A program made the position numbers and the translations under genes. This document shows, piece after piece, positions 39,954 to 48,982 of a DNA stretch of 64,000 nucleotides. The notes beneath the pieces are model-generated. The model ran no database searches, had not been told where the DNA came from, and was given only the letters and a program-made list of their open reading frames with translations. The DNA is taken from contig CAIONS010000051.1 of assembly GCA_903859715.1 (NCBI GenBank), positions 1-64,000 on the forward strand. The letters are read 5' to 3'. The DNA is from an uncultured Opitutia bacterium (GTDB lineage: Bacteria; Verrucomicrobiota; Verrucomicrobiia; Opitutales; Opitutaceae). Every line of letters begins with the position of its first letter. Position 1 is the stretch's first letter.

Positions 39954-40637
39954 CTACACGGTCAGCGATTCGCCCGGCTGCATGACTTTGACGGCGTGAC
40001 CGGCGCGAGTTGCTTCGGCGGCGAAGGCGTTGGGATCGGTGCGGATTTTCGCCGTGGTGTTGTAGTGCATCGGCACGGTGAGTTTCGGCTGAAGAAGGGC
40101 GATTGCTTCCAGGGCATCGGCGGGCCCCATAGTGTAGCGGTCGCCGATGGGCAGGAGCGCAACATCGAGTCCGTGCCGGCCGATCAATCGCATGTCGCTG
40201 AAGAGCGCGGTGTCGCCGGCGTGATACAGCGAACGGCCGCCGGCGCGAAGGAGATAGCCGCTGGCCACGCCCATGGGCTGGTTCAGGCCGCCGGGCAGTT
40301 CGAAGGAAGAGCTGTGGATGGCTGGGGTCATGTCGAGGCGGCCCCACGGGAGCGCGATGCCGCCACCGGGCATGAGGTCGATCGTGGTTGCACCTTGGGC
40401 CGCGAAGTATTCGGCGAGTTCGTAGGGAGCGACGAGCGTAGCCTGATGAAGCCGGGAGAGTTCGAGGGCGTCGCAGGTGTGATCCTCGTGCGCGTGCGTG
40501 CAGAGCACGAAGTCGCAGGGCACGGACGCAGGATCGACCACGTCGTGGGGATTCTCGCTCAAGTAGGGATCGAGCACGAGCCGGACGCCCGCCACCTCCA
40601 CGAGAAAACACGAATGGCCGAAATAGGTGATTTTCAT
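39954..40637 (-). CDS. UPF0173-type metal-dependent hydrolase (MBL fold)
   Basis: MKITYFGHSCFLVEVAGVRLVLDPYLSENP, THAHEDHTCD, MHYNTTAKI. Confidence 0.9.
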   Translation of the reverse strand: MKITYFGHSCFLVEVAGVRLVLDPYLSENPHDVVDPASVPCDFVLCTHAHEDHTCDALELSRLHQATLVAPYELAEYFAAQGATTIDLMPGGGIALPWGRLDMTPAIHSSSFELPGGLNQPMGVASGYLLRAGGRSLYHAGDTALFSDMRLIGRHGLDVALLPIGDRYTMGPADALEAIALLQPKLTVPMHYNTTAKIRTDPNAFAAEATRAGHAVKVMQPGESLTV

Positions 40638-40739
40638 GCAGCGGTCAGGGTAGGGAAAGCGGACAACGGCGCAAAGTGGCGGCGCGACCATTAAAAATCC
40701 GGAGATTAGGGTGAGCCTGCAAACCAGCGACTCTGGAGT

Positions 40740-40857
40740 TTGTCATTCTGAGCGTAGCGAAGAATCCAGTGAGATTTCGCCGCGGATTTCGATTACGTCC
40801 AACTGGATGTCAAACCAGCCCCAAGCGGCTAGACTTCACTTCGTTCAGAATGACAAT
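40740..40857. repeat. Inverted repeat TTGTCATTCTGAGCGTAGCGAAGAATCC ... GACTTCACTTCGTTCAGAATGACAAT
   Basis: Imperfect about 25-bp arms. Confidence 0.85.
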
Positions 40858-40947
40858 CGGGTTTGAAGACACACCCTTAATAAAGGGTGGCCCGGTTTTA
40901 CCGGAAATTGACCACCCCGGGCTGGAGTTGCCCGAGAGGGGTACGCT

Positions 40948-42393
40948 ATGGCTTTAAACCCGTCGAGCCCACCCGCCGCCATGCCTGCCCAAATCCTCTT
41001 CGCGAAAAAACGCGCCACCGAGACCCGCGCCCACTCCATCGTGGTGAGTGACACGGGATTTTATTGGCGGGAGCTGCCGGGCGAGAGGGAGCTGGCGGCT
41101 GCGCTCCGCACCGAGCGTTTTTCCCTGATCATCGTCGATCACGCCGACCTGGCGGAGAATCCGCTGGTCTACGTCGAGTCGCTGCGCATCGGCCAGAAGG
41201 ACACGCCGGTGCTGGTGGTGAGCGAGGAGTTCGCCTTGGAAAACGTGGTGCGGGCGATCCGCGTGGGAGTGAAGGATCTCTTTCATCCTCCCATCGACCT
41301 TGCGGCGATCGTCGAGCGGATTTATTCGGTGCTGAAGCCGGAACTGGGTCCGTCCCGCGGTTCCCGGCTCGACGAATGGCAGGAACTGACCGTGCAGTTT
41401 GCCGACCGGGTCACGATTCCGCCGCTGGTCGACGTCGAACGCCGGGTTGGTCAGCCGCGCCGGGCGGCAGATATTCTCCAAGCCAGCCAGTGGGAGGCGG
41501 AACTGACCGCGACGCGCGACGCGTTGGCCCAGGCTCGGGCGCGTCAGCAGGAACTTGAGCGGGAACTCGCTGAGCACGCTGCGAACCAGCCGGCAAGGGT
41601 GGCGGCCCCGGCCGTGATGGACGGCGTGGCGGAGCAGGAACTGGCGGCGGAGCGGGAAAAGCTGGAAACGGGGCGGCAACTCGTGATGCAGCTGGGCCGG
41701 AAGTTTGAAACGGAGTTTGCCGCCTGGAAGGACTCCGAGCGGACCGCCCGGGCGGAACTTGCCCAGCGCGAGTCGGCCCTGGCCGCGCAAAAGCGGGAAC
41801 TGGCTGCCGCGCAGGAAAAGCTCGAGGTGGAGACGATTCTCCTGAACGAGACCAAGGAAAAAATGGCGCAGGAACGCGTGGCGGCGTCGGACACCCAGGC
41901 GGCGCAAAAGGACGCCTCGGCGAAGCTGAAGCAGCTGGTCGTTGAGCAGTCGGCGCTGACCAAGGCGAAGGCGGAGCTCGCCCAGCGGGAGCAGCAGATC
42001 GCCCAGCAGGAGAAAGAGCGGGCGGCGCTCATGGCGGAACTGGCCGTGGCCGGGGAAAATTTTGAGTCCGAGCGTCTGCTGGCGAGCCAGCAGGCCGCGA
42101 AAACCGCGGAAGAACGGAAGGAACTCGAGGGCCTGCGCGGCCAATTGCTGCAGCAGACCCAGGAGTTGGCCCGGAAGGAAGCGGACCTGCAGGAGATGCA
42201 GGAGCAAGCCCACGTGCTGGCGACGCAGGCGGCGCAGACGCAGCTGCACCTGAAAGCGGAACTTGCGGCGCTGGAGGTGGAAAAAGAAACCTTTGAACAG
42301 CAGGCCGAGACTCTTGCGGAGCGCGTGCGGCTGTTTGAGTCGAAGCAGCGGCAGGCCCGGGAGCAGATGCAGCAACTGTTCGCGGCGGGCTGA
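40948..42393 (+). CDS. Receiver-like domain fused to a long coiled coil
   Basis: FSLIIVDHADLAENPLVYVESLRIGQKDTPVLVVSEEFALENVVRAIRVGVKDLFHPP then Ala/Glu/Gln-rich heptads. Confidence 0.7.
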   Translation: MALNPSSPPAAMPAQILFAKKRATETRAHSIVVSDTGFYWRELPGERELAAALRTERFSLIIVDHADLAENPLVYVESLRIGQKDTPVLVVSEEFALENVVRAIRVGVKDLFHPPIDLAAIVERIYSVLKPELGPSRGSRLDEWQELTVQFADRVTIPPLVDVERRVGQPRRAADILQASQWEAELTATRDALAQARARQQELERELAEHAANQPARVAAPAVMDGVAEQELAAEREKLETGRQLVMQLGRKFETEFAAWKDSERTARAELAQRESALAAQKRELAAAQEKLEVETILLNETKEKMAQERVAASDTQAAQKDASAKLKQLVVEQSALTKAKAELAQREQQIAQQEKERAALMAELAVAGENFESERLLASQQAAKTAEERKELEGLRGQLLQQTQELARKEADLQEMQEQAHVLATQAAQTQLHLKAELAALEVEKETFEQQAETLAERVRLFESKQRQAREQMQQLFAAG

Positions 42394-42404
42394 GCCGCTA
42401 GTTC

Positions 42405-42440
42405 AGGCCCAGCCTCGTTACCTCGGCTGCTACGGGCCGG
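42405..42440. repeat. Solo R3 repeat (CAGCCTCGTTACCTCGGCTGCTACGGGCC)
   Basis: Matches outer arm of composite elements at 12463 and 30792. Confidence 0.8.
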
Positions 42441-42456
42441 GCGGGCCGGAACGGCT

Positions 42457-43446
42457 TCAGTCCGCTACGGGTTTCGAGATGGCGTCGATCCGTTTCATGA
42501 GCTCGGACGTGAGCTGTTCGGCCACGGTGAGCGCGCCGAAATTTTCCTGCAACTGACTGGGCCGCGAGGCGCCGAGGATGACGCTGCTCACGTGGGGATT
42601 TTTGAGGCACCAAGCGAGCGCCAGGCGCGGCAGCGTCGTACCGAGGTCCGAGGCGATACCGGCGAGTTGCTTCACGGCGGCGATTTTTTTGGCGAAAGCA
42701 GGGTCACCGGTCAGGCGGTCGCGCAGCCATTCCATGCCGGGTGAATTGAGCCGCGAGTCGGAGGGAACGCCCTCGTTGTACTTGCCGGTGAGCAGCCCGG
42801 TCGCGAGGGGCGACCAGATCGTGGTGCCCAGGCCGGGCGAGTGGTAGAACGGGGCGTATTCCTTTTCCACGCGGGTGCGATGGAAGAGGTTGTACTGCGG
42901 CTGCTCGACGACGGGACGATGCAGATTCAGGCGGGCGCAAAGCTCGAACGCTTCGTGCAGCTCGGAGGCGCTCCACTCGCTGGTGCCCCAGTAGAGCACC
43001 TTGCCCTGGGTGATGAGATCGTGCATCGCCCGGGCGGTTTCCTCGATGGGCGTCTCGGGATCGGGGCGATGGCAGTAGTAGAGGTCAAGGTAGTCGACCT
43101 GCAGCCGCTGGAGGGCGGCGTGACAGGCCTCGACGACGTGCTTGCGGGAGAGACCGATTTGGTTGGGGCCTTCGCGCTCGGCACCGAAGAACACCTTGCT
43201 CGAGACGAGGAACGTGTCGCGCGGCCAGCCGGATTTCTTCAGGATCGCGCCCATGACGCGTTCAGCCTGACCGTCGGCGTAGGTCTCGGCGTTGTCGAAG
43301 AAGTTCACACCCGCGTCATAGGCCGTGGTCATGAGCTGCTCGGCGACGGGATCACCGACCTGTTTACCGAAGGTGACCCAGGCGCCGAAGGAGAGTGCGC
43401 TGACTTTGAGGCCGGACGTGCCCAGGCGACGGTAGGTCATGCTCAT
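42457..43446 (-). CDS. Aldo/keto reductase (Kv beta-subunit-like)
   Basis: MTYRRLGTSGLKVSALSFGAWVTFG; FDNAETYADGQAERVMG; LDLYYCHRPDPETPIEET. Confidence 0.93.
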   Translation of the reverse strand: MSMTYRRLGTSGLKVSALSFGAWVTFGKQVGDPVAEQLMTTAYDAGVNFFDNAETYADGQAERVMGAILKKSGWPRDTFLVSSKVFFGAEREGPNQIGLSRKHVVEACHAALQRLQVDYLDLYYCHRPDPETPIEETARAMHDLITQGKVLYWGTSEWSASELHEAFELCARLNLHRPVVEQPQYNLFHRTRVEKEYAPFYHSPGLGTTIWSPLATGLLTGKYNEGVPSDSRLNSPGMEWLRDRLTGDPAFAKKIAAVKQLAGIASDLGTTLPRLALAWCLKNPHVSSVILGASRPSQLQENFGALTVAEQLTSELMKRIDAISKPVAD

Positions 43447-43478
43447 GGCGATGAGCATGCAGGTCCGCCGGGGCTTGT

Positions 43479-44096
43479 CTAACGGTCTGCGAAGAATTTT
43501 TGCGCAGCCGCCAAGTCAGCGGCGACCAAGCCGTGGCTGGCGGGCGAAGTCTGCAGGGTCACTGTCGCGCCGCCCGCGCGCAGCAACGCGGCGAGATGAG
43601 GAGGATGCGTGGCGGGGACAATGGGATCCTGTGTACCGCTGGCGATCAGCATGCGTTTGCCGGTGAGCGAACCGGCAGCGGCGGGTTGATCGAGCACGAC
43701 CATGGGACGCAGAAGGACGGCGCCGCCGAGAACGGCGGGGCGCAGCTGGAGGACGGTCGCGGCGATATTGGCGCCATTGGAGAAACCGACGGCGATGAGC
43801 GTGCGGGCGTCGAGGTGGTACCGGGCCGAGGCGGCCGCAATGAAATCGGCGAGCTCATGCGTGCGGCGCGTGACCTCGGCGGGATCGAACACACCCTTGG
43901 CGAGCCGCGCGAAGAAACGCGGTGCGCCATGCTCGCTGACATTGCCGCGCGGGCTGAGCAGCGCGGAGCCGGGCGAGAGTTTGCGGCCGAGCGGCAGCAG
44001 GTCGTGCTCGTCGCCGCCGGTCCCGTGAAGGAGCAGCAGCGGCGGAGCCGAGGGATTGGTGGCGGGTTCGAAGAGGTGATGATAGGAGAGGTTCAT
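43479..44096 (-). CDS. Alpha/beta hydrolase / MhqD-like carboxylesterase
   Basis: LLLLHGTGGDEHDLLPLG; VGFSNGANIA. Confidence 0.88.
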   Translation of the reverse strand: MNLSYHHLFEPATNPSAPPLLLLHGTGGDEHDLLPLGRKLSPGSALLSPRGNVSEHGAPRFFARLAKGVFDPAEVTRRTHELADFIAAASARYHLDARTLIAVGFSNGANIAATVLQLRPAVLGGAVLLRPMVVLDQPAAAGSLTGKRMLIASGTQDPIVPATHPPHLAALLRAGGATVTLQTSPASHGLVAADLAAAQKFFADR

Positions 44097-45031
44097 GGCG
44101 TGATCGTGAGGGCGGGCAGGGCGGCCTCGATTTCGGCGCGGTGAGGCTCGAGGTGCGGGGGCAGGCCGAGCTTGGTGCCGAGGGATTCGATGGGTTCGTC
44201 GATGGCGAAGCCGGGTTGGTCGGTGGCGATTTCGAAGAGCACGCCGGCGGGTTCGCGGTAGTAGATGGACTTGAAATACGCGCGATCGATGATCGGGCTG
44301 ATATGCAGGCCGGTCTTGGCGATCTCGGTATGAGCCTGCGACTGGCTGGCGTCGGTCGGCGTGCGGAAAGCCACGTGGTGAATGGTGCCCGCGCCGTTGA
44401 GGCCGCGGGGCAGGGAAGGATCCGTCAGCAGGTCGACGTAGGTGCCCGGACCGCCGGCGGAGATGGTGTAGCGGGCGCGTGGGCCGTCTTCGGCGGCGAG
44501 ACGATAGCCCATGACCTTGGTCAGGACCGTGGCGGTGGCCTGAGCGTTGACCAGGCCGAGCGTGCTGCTGTGGAAGCCGCGAATGCCATGGGCGGCGGGC
44601 ACGTCCTTGGACGGTGCGGGCGGGCGAAGATCAGGCTCGTGGGTGGCGACCAGCTCAAGGCGGAGGCCATCGGGATCGAAGGCGGTGAGCACCTGATCGC
44701 CGAAGCGCGTGGTGACGGGTTCGGTTGCGATGCCGAGCTTGACCAGACGCTCCTGCCAGAAAGCGAGGGAGCCGGCGGGAATGGAAAACGCCGTGGCGTA
44801 AGCCTGGCCGGTTCCGGGGCGGCCACGGCGCAGACCGGGCCACGGGAAAAAGGTAATAGCCGTACCGGGCGAGCCAGCGTAGTCACCGTAGTAGAGATGA
44901 TAGGTGCCGGGGTCGTCCTGGTTGACGGATTTCTTGATGAAGCGAAGGCCGAGCACGCGGGTGTAGAAGTCGAAGTTGGCGCGTGGATCAGAGGCCATGG
45001 CAGTGATGTGATGGAGACCGAGCAGGTTCAT
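44093..45031 (-). CDS. VOC ring-cleaving dioxygenase, MhqO-like
   Basis: LGLHHITAMASDPRANFDFYTRVLGLRFIKKSVNQDDPGTYHLYYGD. Confidence 0.93.
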   Translation of the reverse strand: MNLLGLHHITAMASDPRANFDFYTRVLGLRFIKKSVNQDDPGTYHLYYGDYAGSPGTAITFFPWPGLRRGRPGTGQAYATAFSIPAGSLAFWQERLVKLGIATEPVTTRFGDQVLTAFDPDGLRLELVATHEPDLRPPAPSKDVPAAHGIRGFHSSTLGLVNAQATATVLTKVMGYRLAAEDGPRARYTISAGGPGTYVDLLTDPSLPRGLNGAGTIHHVAFRTPTDASQSQAHTEIAKTGLHISPIIDRAYFKSIYYREPAGVLFEIATDQPGFAIDEPIESLGTKLGLPPHLEPHRAEIEAALPALTITP

Positions 45032-45081
45032 GGTGGGTTTTGGATTAGGTGTTGGGTTTTATGTGTGAAAGTTGATCGGAG

Positions 45082-45105
45082 ATATACTTTGAACTGGAAG
45101 TATAT
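45082..45105. promoter_or_regulatory. Operator-like palindrome ATATACTT-tgaactgg-AAGTATAT upstream of the dioxygenase gene
   Basis: 8-bp perfect arms, AT-rich, in a GC-rich genome, 51 bp upstream of the start. Confidence 0.6.
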
Positions 45106-45127
45106 GGGATGAATTTAGGGATAAAGC

Positions 45128-45607
45128 TCAGGAATTGGCTGAATCGGCTGGGATGGTGGCCGGAAGGCTGCGGGCGCCGACTTTTTTGCAGAGCCAGCCG
45201 AGGGTGAATTGCTCGGCGGACGAGAGGGCGGCGAACTCGCGGGTGATACTGGCGGCGACTTGGGGGAAAAGTCCGGTGATCAAGGTGCGGCCCTTCTCAG
45301 TGAGTGAAACGGTGATGAAGCGGCGATCTTCCTGGTCGCGCTCGCGGGTCACGAGGCCGGATTTCTCGAGGTTGTCGACGATGAGCGTGAGATTGCCGCC
45401 GCTTTTCAGAAGCTTGCCGGCGAGTTCGCTTTGGCAGAGTGGGCCGCGGTGGAGCAGGGCCTCGAGGACACTAAATTGGGAAAGTGTGAGGTCTTTCGGG
45501 AGAACCGTATGGGCGCGGGCAGTCACAGACTCAGCCGCCCGCATCAGCTTGATGTAGGCGTTGAGGGCATCGACTTCGGCCTTCGTTCCCCGGTAGTTGG
45601 TTCCCAT
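45128..45607 (-). CDS. MarR-family transcriptional regulator (MhqR-like)
   Basis: LTLSQFSVLEALLHRGPLCQSELAGKLLKSGGNLTLIVDNLEKSGLVTRERDQEDRRFITVSLTEKG. Confidence 0.93.
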   Translation of the reverse strand: MGTNYRGTKAEVDALNAYIKLMRAAESVTARAHTVLPKDLTLSQFSVLEALLHRGPLCQSELAGKLLKSGGNLTLIVDNLEKSGLVTRERDQEDRRFITVSLTEKGRTLITGLFPQVAASITREFAALSSAEQFTLGWLCKKVGARSLPATIPADSANS

Positions 45608-45609
45608 AG

Positions 45610-45650
45610 TAATTTGACATGGAATTAATATATGATTCGATGTCAAATTA
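45610..45650. promoter_or_regulatory. Inverted repeat TAATTTGACAT ... ATGTCAAATTA at marR start
   Basis: 11-bp perfect arms, 19-nt spacer, AT-rich, immediately upstream of the marR ATG. Confidence 0.65.
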
Positions 45651-45746
45651 TTTTGATGGAAGTTAACCCGCCCAAGTGAAGATTCTCGCTCTGAGGCCTC
45701 CATCCGGAGTCCGCTGTTCTCCATCGGAGAGCAAGCGGACAGCAAA

Positions 45747-46193
45747 TCAGGCCATGCTGTCCAACTTCTGAATCCGCGGGATATGCCGGCCACCCTCGAA
45801 GTCGGTGGCGAACCAGATGCGGACAATCTTGAAGGCCTCATCCAGGGTGATGGTGCGTTCGCCGAGGGAGAGGCAATTGGCGTCGTTGTGTGCGCGATTC
45901 CAGATGGCGACCTGTTCGGTCCAGCACACGCCGCAGCGCACGCCGCGGACGCGGTTGGCAGCCATGGCTTCGCCGTTGCCCGAGCCGCCGATCACGATGC
46001 CGCGCTCGACTTCATGGCTGGCGACGGCGCGCGCCACGGGGAAACAGAAATCGGGATAGTCGCAGCGCTCGAGGGAGTAGGTGCCGAGATCGCGCACGGT
46101 GTGGCCCTCGGAGAGCAGCAGGCCCTTGATGGCTTCCTTGTAAGTGAAACCGGCATGATCGGAGCCGATGGCGATGGAAAATGTTTTTGGCAT
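45747..46193 (-). CDS. rpiB: Ribose 5-phosphate isomerase B
   Basis: IAIGSDHAGFTYKEAIKGLL; GIVIGGSGNGEAMAANRVRGVRCGVCW. Confidence 0.94.
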   Translation of the reverse strand: MPKTFSIAIGSDHAGFTYKEAIKGLLLSEGHTVRDLGTYSLERCDYPDFCFPVARAVASHEVERGIVIGGSGNGEAMAANRVRGVRCGVCWTEQVAIWNRAHNDANCLSLGERTITLDEAFKIVRIWFATDFEGGRHIPRIQKLDSMA

Positions 46194-46271
46194 GGCGGGG
46201 GTGAACAGCAGGGGGATTGCGCTGTCCATTTGCGGAGTCCAGTTCTGGACCAGCAAACAAAATCCCACCCG

Positions 46272-46691
46272 ATGAACCCTCCGCTCCGCTGCCTGTTGTA
46301 CGCTTCCATCCTGTTAGGCGCGGCGGCCTGCGCCACCACCGAGTCCCGCGTCAGCAGTCATCAGGCCGCCTTTGCTACCTGGCCGGCGGACGTGCAGGAA
46401 AAAGTCCGCGCCGGCCGGGTCGGCGTGGGATTCACGCAGGAGATGGTGCAGGTGGCGCTGGGCGAGGCGGATCGCAAATCCACCCGGACGACCGCTGCGG
46501 GTACGGACGAGGTCTGGGCCTACTTCGATCACCGGCCGAAATTTTCCTTTGGACTTGGGTTGGGTGCCGCGAGCGGCTCCACGGCCTATGGCGGCGGTGT
46601 GGTCGTGGGCGACAGCGGGTTTCGCGACGACGAGGTCATGCGGGTGATCTTCGAAGGCGGCAGAGTGGTCGCGATCGAAACGCGGAAATAG
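46272..46691 (+). CDS. Small lipoprotein, paralogue of 47554-47988
   Basis: Lipobox AAACATTESR; shared VGFTQEMVQVALGEADR / RVIFEGGRVVAIE. Confidence 0.8.
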   Translation: MNPPLRCLLYASILLGAAACATTESRVSSHQAAFATWPADVQEKVRAGRVGVGFTQEMVQVALGEADRKSTRTTAAGTDEVWAYFDHRPKFSFGLGLGAASGSTAYGGGVVVGDSGFRDDEVMRVIFEGGRVVAIETRK

Positions 46692-46755
46692 CGGGCAGCT
46701 GACCACGTGTTTACGTTCGTGGCGGCCACCCGGAAGCCAAAGGGCGAGTCTTGTC

Positions 46756-47442
46756 TCAATCTGCGGCGCCAATCGCGCGCAGGAATGCGGCGGTGTCGCT
46801 TAGATCCGGAAATACGGCGGATGGAGCATGGGTGCGCAGTTCCTCCACGGAGTATTGGCCGGTGGCAACAGCGATGGTCCGGGCCCCGATGATTTTGCCG
46901 CAGGCGATGTCATGGGGAGTATCGCCGATGACGAAGACGCGTTCCGGAGGAAATTCCACGCCGAGCAGTTCGCGGGCGCGGCGCAACGCAACGGGACCGA
47001 GATCGTTGCGCCACTGGCTGTCGTCGGCAAAGGCGCCGAACGGAAAATAATGCGAGAGGCCATGGTGGCCGAGCTTGATGCGGGCACCGCGCTCAACGTT
47101 GCCGGTGAGCAGGGCTTGCGTGAAGTGCGGCCGGGCGGCGAGGGCGGTCAGCGCGGCGGAAACACCCGGCAGGATCCGGGTGCCGGGGTTCTGCAGGGCG
47201 CGGGGCAGTTCGGCGAGGTAGGCGTTGAGAAACCGCGTGAGGTTGGCCTCGGTATCGGGCAACGCGGCCTTGCCGAAAATCTGGCGCATGATCCACCGGT
47301 CGGTCCGGCCGGCGTAGTCGATGTCGTCGAGCGGCCGGGCGAGGCCGAACTCCTGCTGCAGGGCCACCTGCAAGGCATGCATGCCGGCCCCGCCCGAAAG
47401 GGTGAGGGTTCCGTCGATATCCCAGAGCAGCAGCGTCTTCAT
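46756..47442 (-). CDS. HAD-superfamily phosphatase
   Basis: LLLWDIDGTLTLSGGAGMHAL; VFVIGDTPHDIACGKIIGARTIAVATG. Confidence 0.92.
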   Translation of the reverse strand: MKTLLLWDIDGTLTLSGGAGMHALQVALQQEFGLARPLDDIDYAGRTDRWIMRQIFGKAALPDTEANLTRFLNAYLAELPRALQNPGTRILPGVSAALTALAARPHFTQALLTGNVERGARIKLGHHGLSHYFPFGAFADDSQWRNDLGPVALRRARELLGVEFPPERVFVIGDTPHDIACGKIIGARTIAVATGQYSVEELRTHAPSAVFPDLSDTAAFLRAIGAAD

Positions 47443-47553
47443 AGTCGGACCTGTGGATGAACCGGGGTGGGCGGACTGGCGCAAGATTCTTCCGTGCCGG
47501 GGAACCCCAAGGCAGGGTAACTTACCAAGACCGAAAGCGTCCTCATCCCTACC

Positions 47554-47988
47554 ATGAAAACAATTCTCTCACTCCTGATGCTGGCCGGCGGACTCGTTGT
47601 GCTTTCCGGCTGTGCCACCCCGGAGTCCCGCATCAATAAGAACCCGGAGGCGTTTGCCCGCCTGACCCCGGACCAGCAGCAGTTGATCAAGGAGGGCAAG
47701 GTCGCGATCGGCTTTGACATGATGATGGTGAAGCTCGCGCTGGGTGATCCTGACCGGGTCCGGGTGCGCACCACTGCGCAGGGTGAAACCGAGATCTGGA
47801 GCTATGTCACCTACGAGGGCGACGACGGCGTGATCCTCTACCGGGGCTATTATCACCGGTATTATTACGGCGGGATCGATCCGTTGTATCCCTATTACCT
47901 CGGGTATCCCACCCGTCATGAGCACGAGCACTTCCGCGTCATCTTCCGCGACGGCCGCGTGATTCAGATCGAGAAAGAGACCAAATAA
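47554..47988 (+). CDS. Small lipoprotein, paralogue of 46272-46691
   Basis: Lipobox LSGCATPESR; VAIGFDMMMVKLALGDPDRVRVRTTAQGETEIWSYVTYEG ... RVIFRDGRVIQIE. Confidence 0.85.
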   Translation: MKTILSLLMLAGGLVVLSGCATPESRINKNPEAFARLTPDQQQLIKEGKVAIGFDMMMVKLALGDPDRVRVRTTAQGETEIWSYVTYEGDDGVILYRGYYHRYYYGGIDPLYPYYLGYPTRHEHEHFRVIFRDGRVIQIEKETK

Positions 47989-48006
47989 AATTCCGCCCGG
48001 GAATGC

Positions 48007-48939
48007 CTACCGGGCGCGGGCTTCCGCCTGATACTGGGTGGGAGTCCGGCCAGTGAAGCGGCGGAAGACGGTCGCGAAGTACTGCGAACTGGAAAATCCG
48101 AGCTCATGGGCCACGGCGGTGACCGTGGCGGCCGGAACCCGCAGCCGGGCCTGGGCGAGCGCGAGCTTGTGCCGCAGGACGTGCTCGCGGGGCGGCAAGC
48201 CGACTTCCTCGCGAAACCTCGCCTTGAAGCGCGATGGCGAGAGCCGGACCAGGCGCGCTAATTGGGGCACGGTGGGTAGTTCGCCAGCTTGGGCCGCGAT
48301 ATGCGCCAGGCTCCGCTGGATGCGCGGTGACGGCGTGGCCTGCTGGTTGCGATGCGAGGCGCGCAACGTGGCGAAGAGATAGCTTAGGATCAGCGAAGCG
48401 GTGCGGAGACGGTCGAGCTTGGTCCGGGCGAGTTCGATGGAATGGAAAATCTGCTCGAGCAAGTCCTGGGCCCCGGGCTCGGCGGCGAAGTGTCGCGAGG
48501 GCAGGGTGAGCAACGCCTGCCGCAAGGCCTGCGAAGCCGGGCCATCGAGAAAGAGGAGCGGCCGCCGACTGGGATTGAGCCGGAGGAAGAGCCAGTAGAG
48601 CACGCCCTTCTCCTCGGGCATGCCGGCGGAGTCATGCGGCTCGCCGGGAAACACCAGGTATTGGTCACCGCCGCGCAGCCGGTAAATCCGGTTGTTGACG
48701 CGATAGGTCTGCTGGCCGCGGGCGAGAAAACAAATCTCGAGTCCGTCCGGATGGGAGCGAAGCCGCAGGCGCCCGTAGGCGTTGGCGTAACGGTAGCGGC
48801 CGATTTCCACGACCCCGGGAATGCCGATTTCGGGCTCGAATCGCTCCAGCCGCCGGGCCTGCTGCTCGGGCGTCATGACATGCTCGGAGGTGAGGGTTTT
48901 CGCCACCGCCCGGATGTTCGATTTTGTACTGCGCGACAT
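48007..48939 (-). CDS. AraC-family transcriptional regulator
   Basis: Two C-terminal HTH: LARLVRLSPSRFKARFREEVGLPPREHVLRHKL, AHELGFSSSQYFATVFRRFTGRTPTQYQAEA; start may be 48876. Confidence 0.92.
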   Translation of the reverse strand: MSRSTKSNIRAVAKTLTSEHVMTPEQQARRLERFEPEIGIPGVVEIGRYRYANAYGRLRLRSHPDGLEICFLARGQQTYRVNNRIYRLRGGDQYLVFPGEPHDSAGMPEEKGVLYWLFLRLNPSRRPLLFLDGPASQALRQALLTLPSRHFAAEPGAQDLLEQIFHSIELARTKLDRLRTASLILSYLFATLRASHRNQQATPSPRIQRSLAHIAAQAGELPTVPQLARLVRLSPSRFKARFREEVGLPPREHVLRHKLALAQARLRVPAATVTAVAHELGFSSSQYFATVFRRFTGRTPTQYQAEARAR

Positions 48940-48982
48940 TGTCGGACGCCACGTTTCCCCGGGGCGGGTATGCTGTCGAGCG

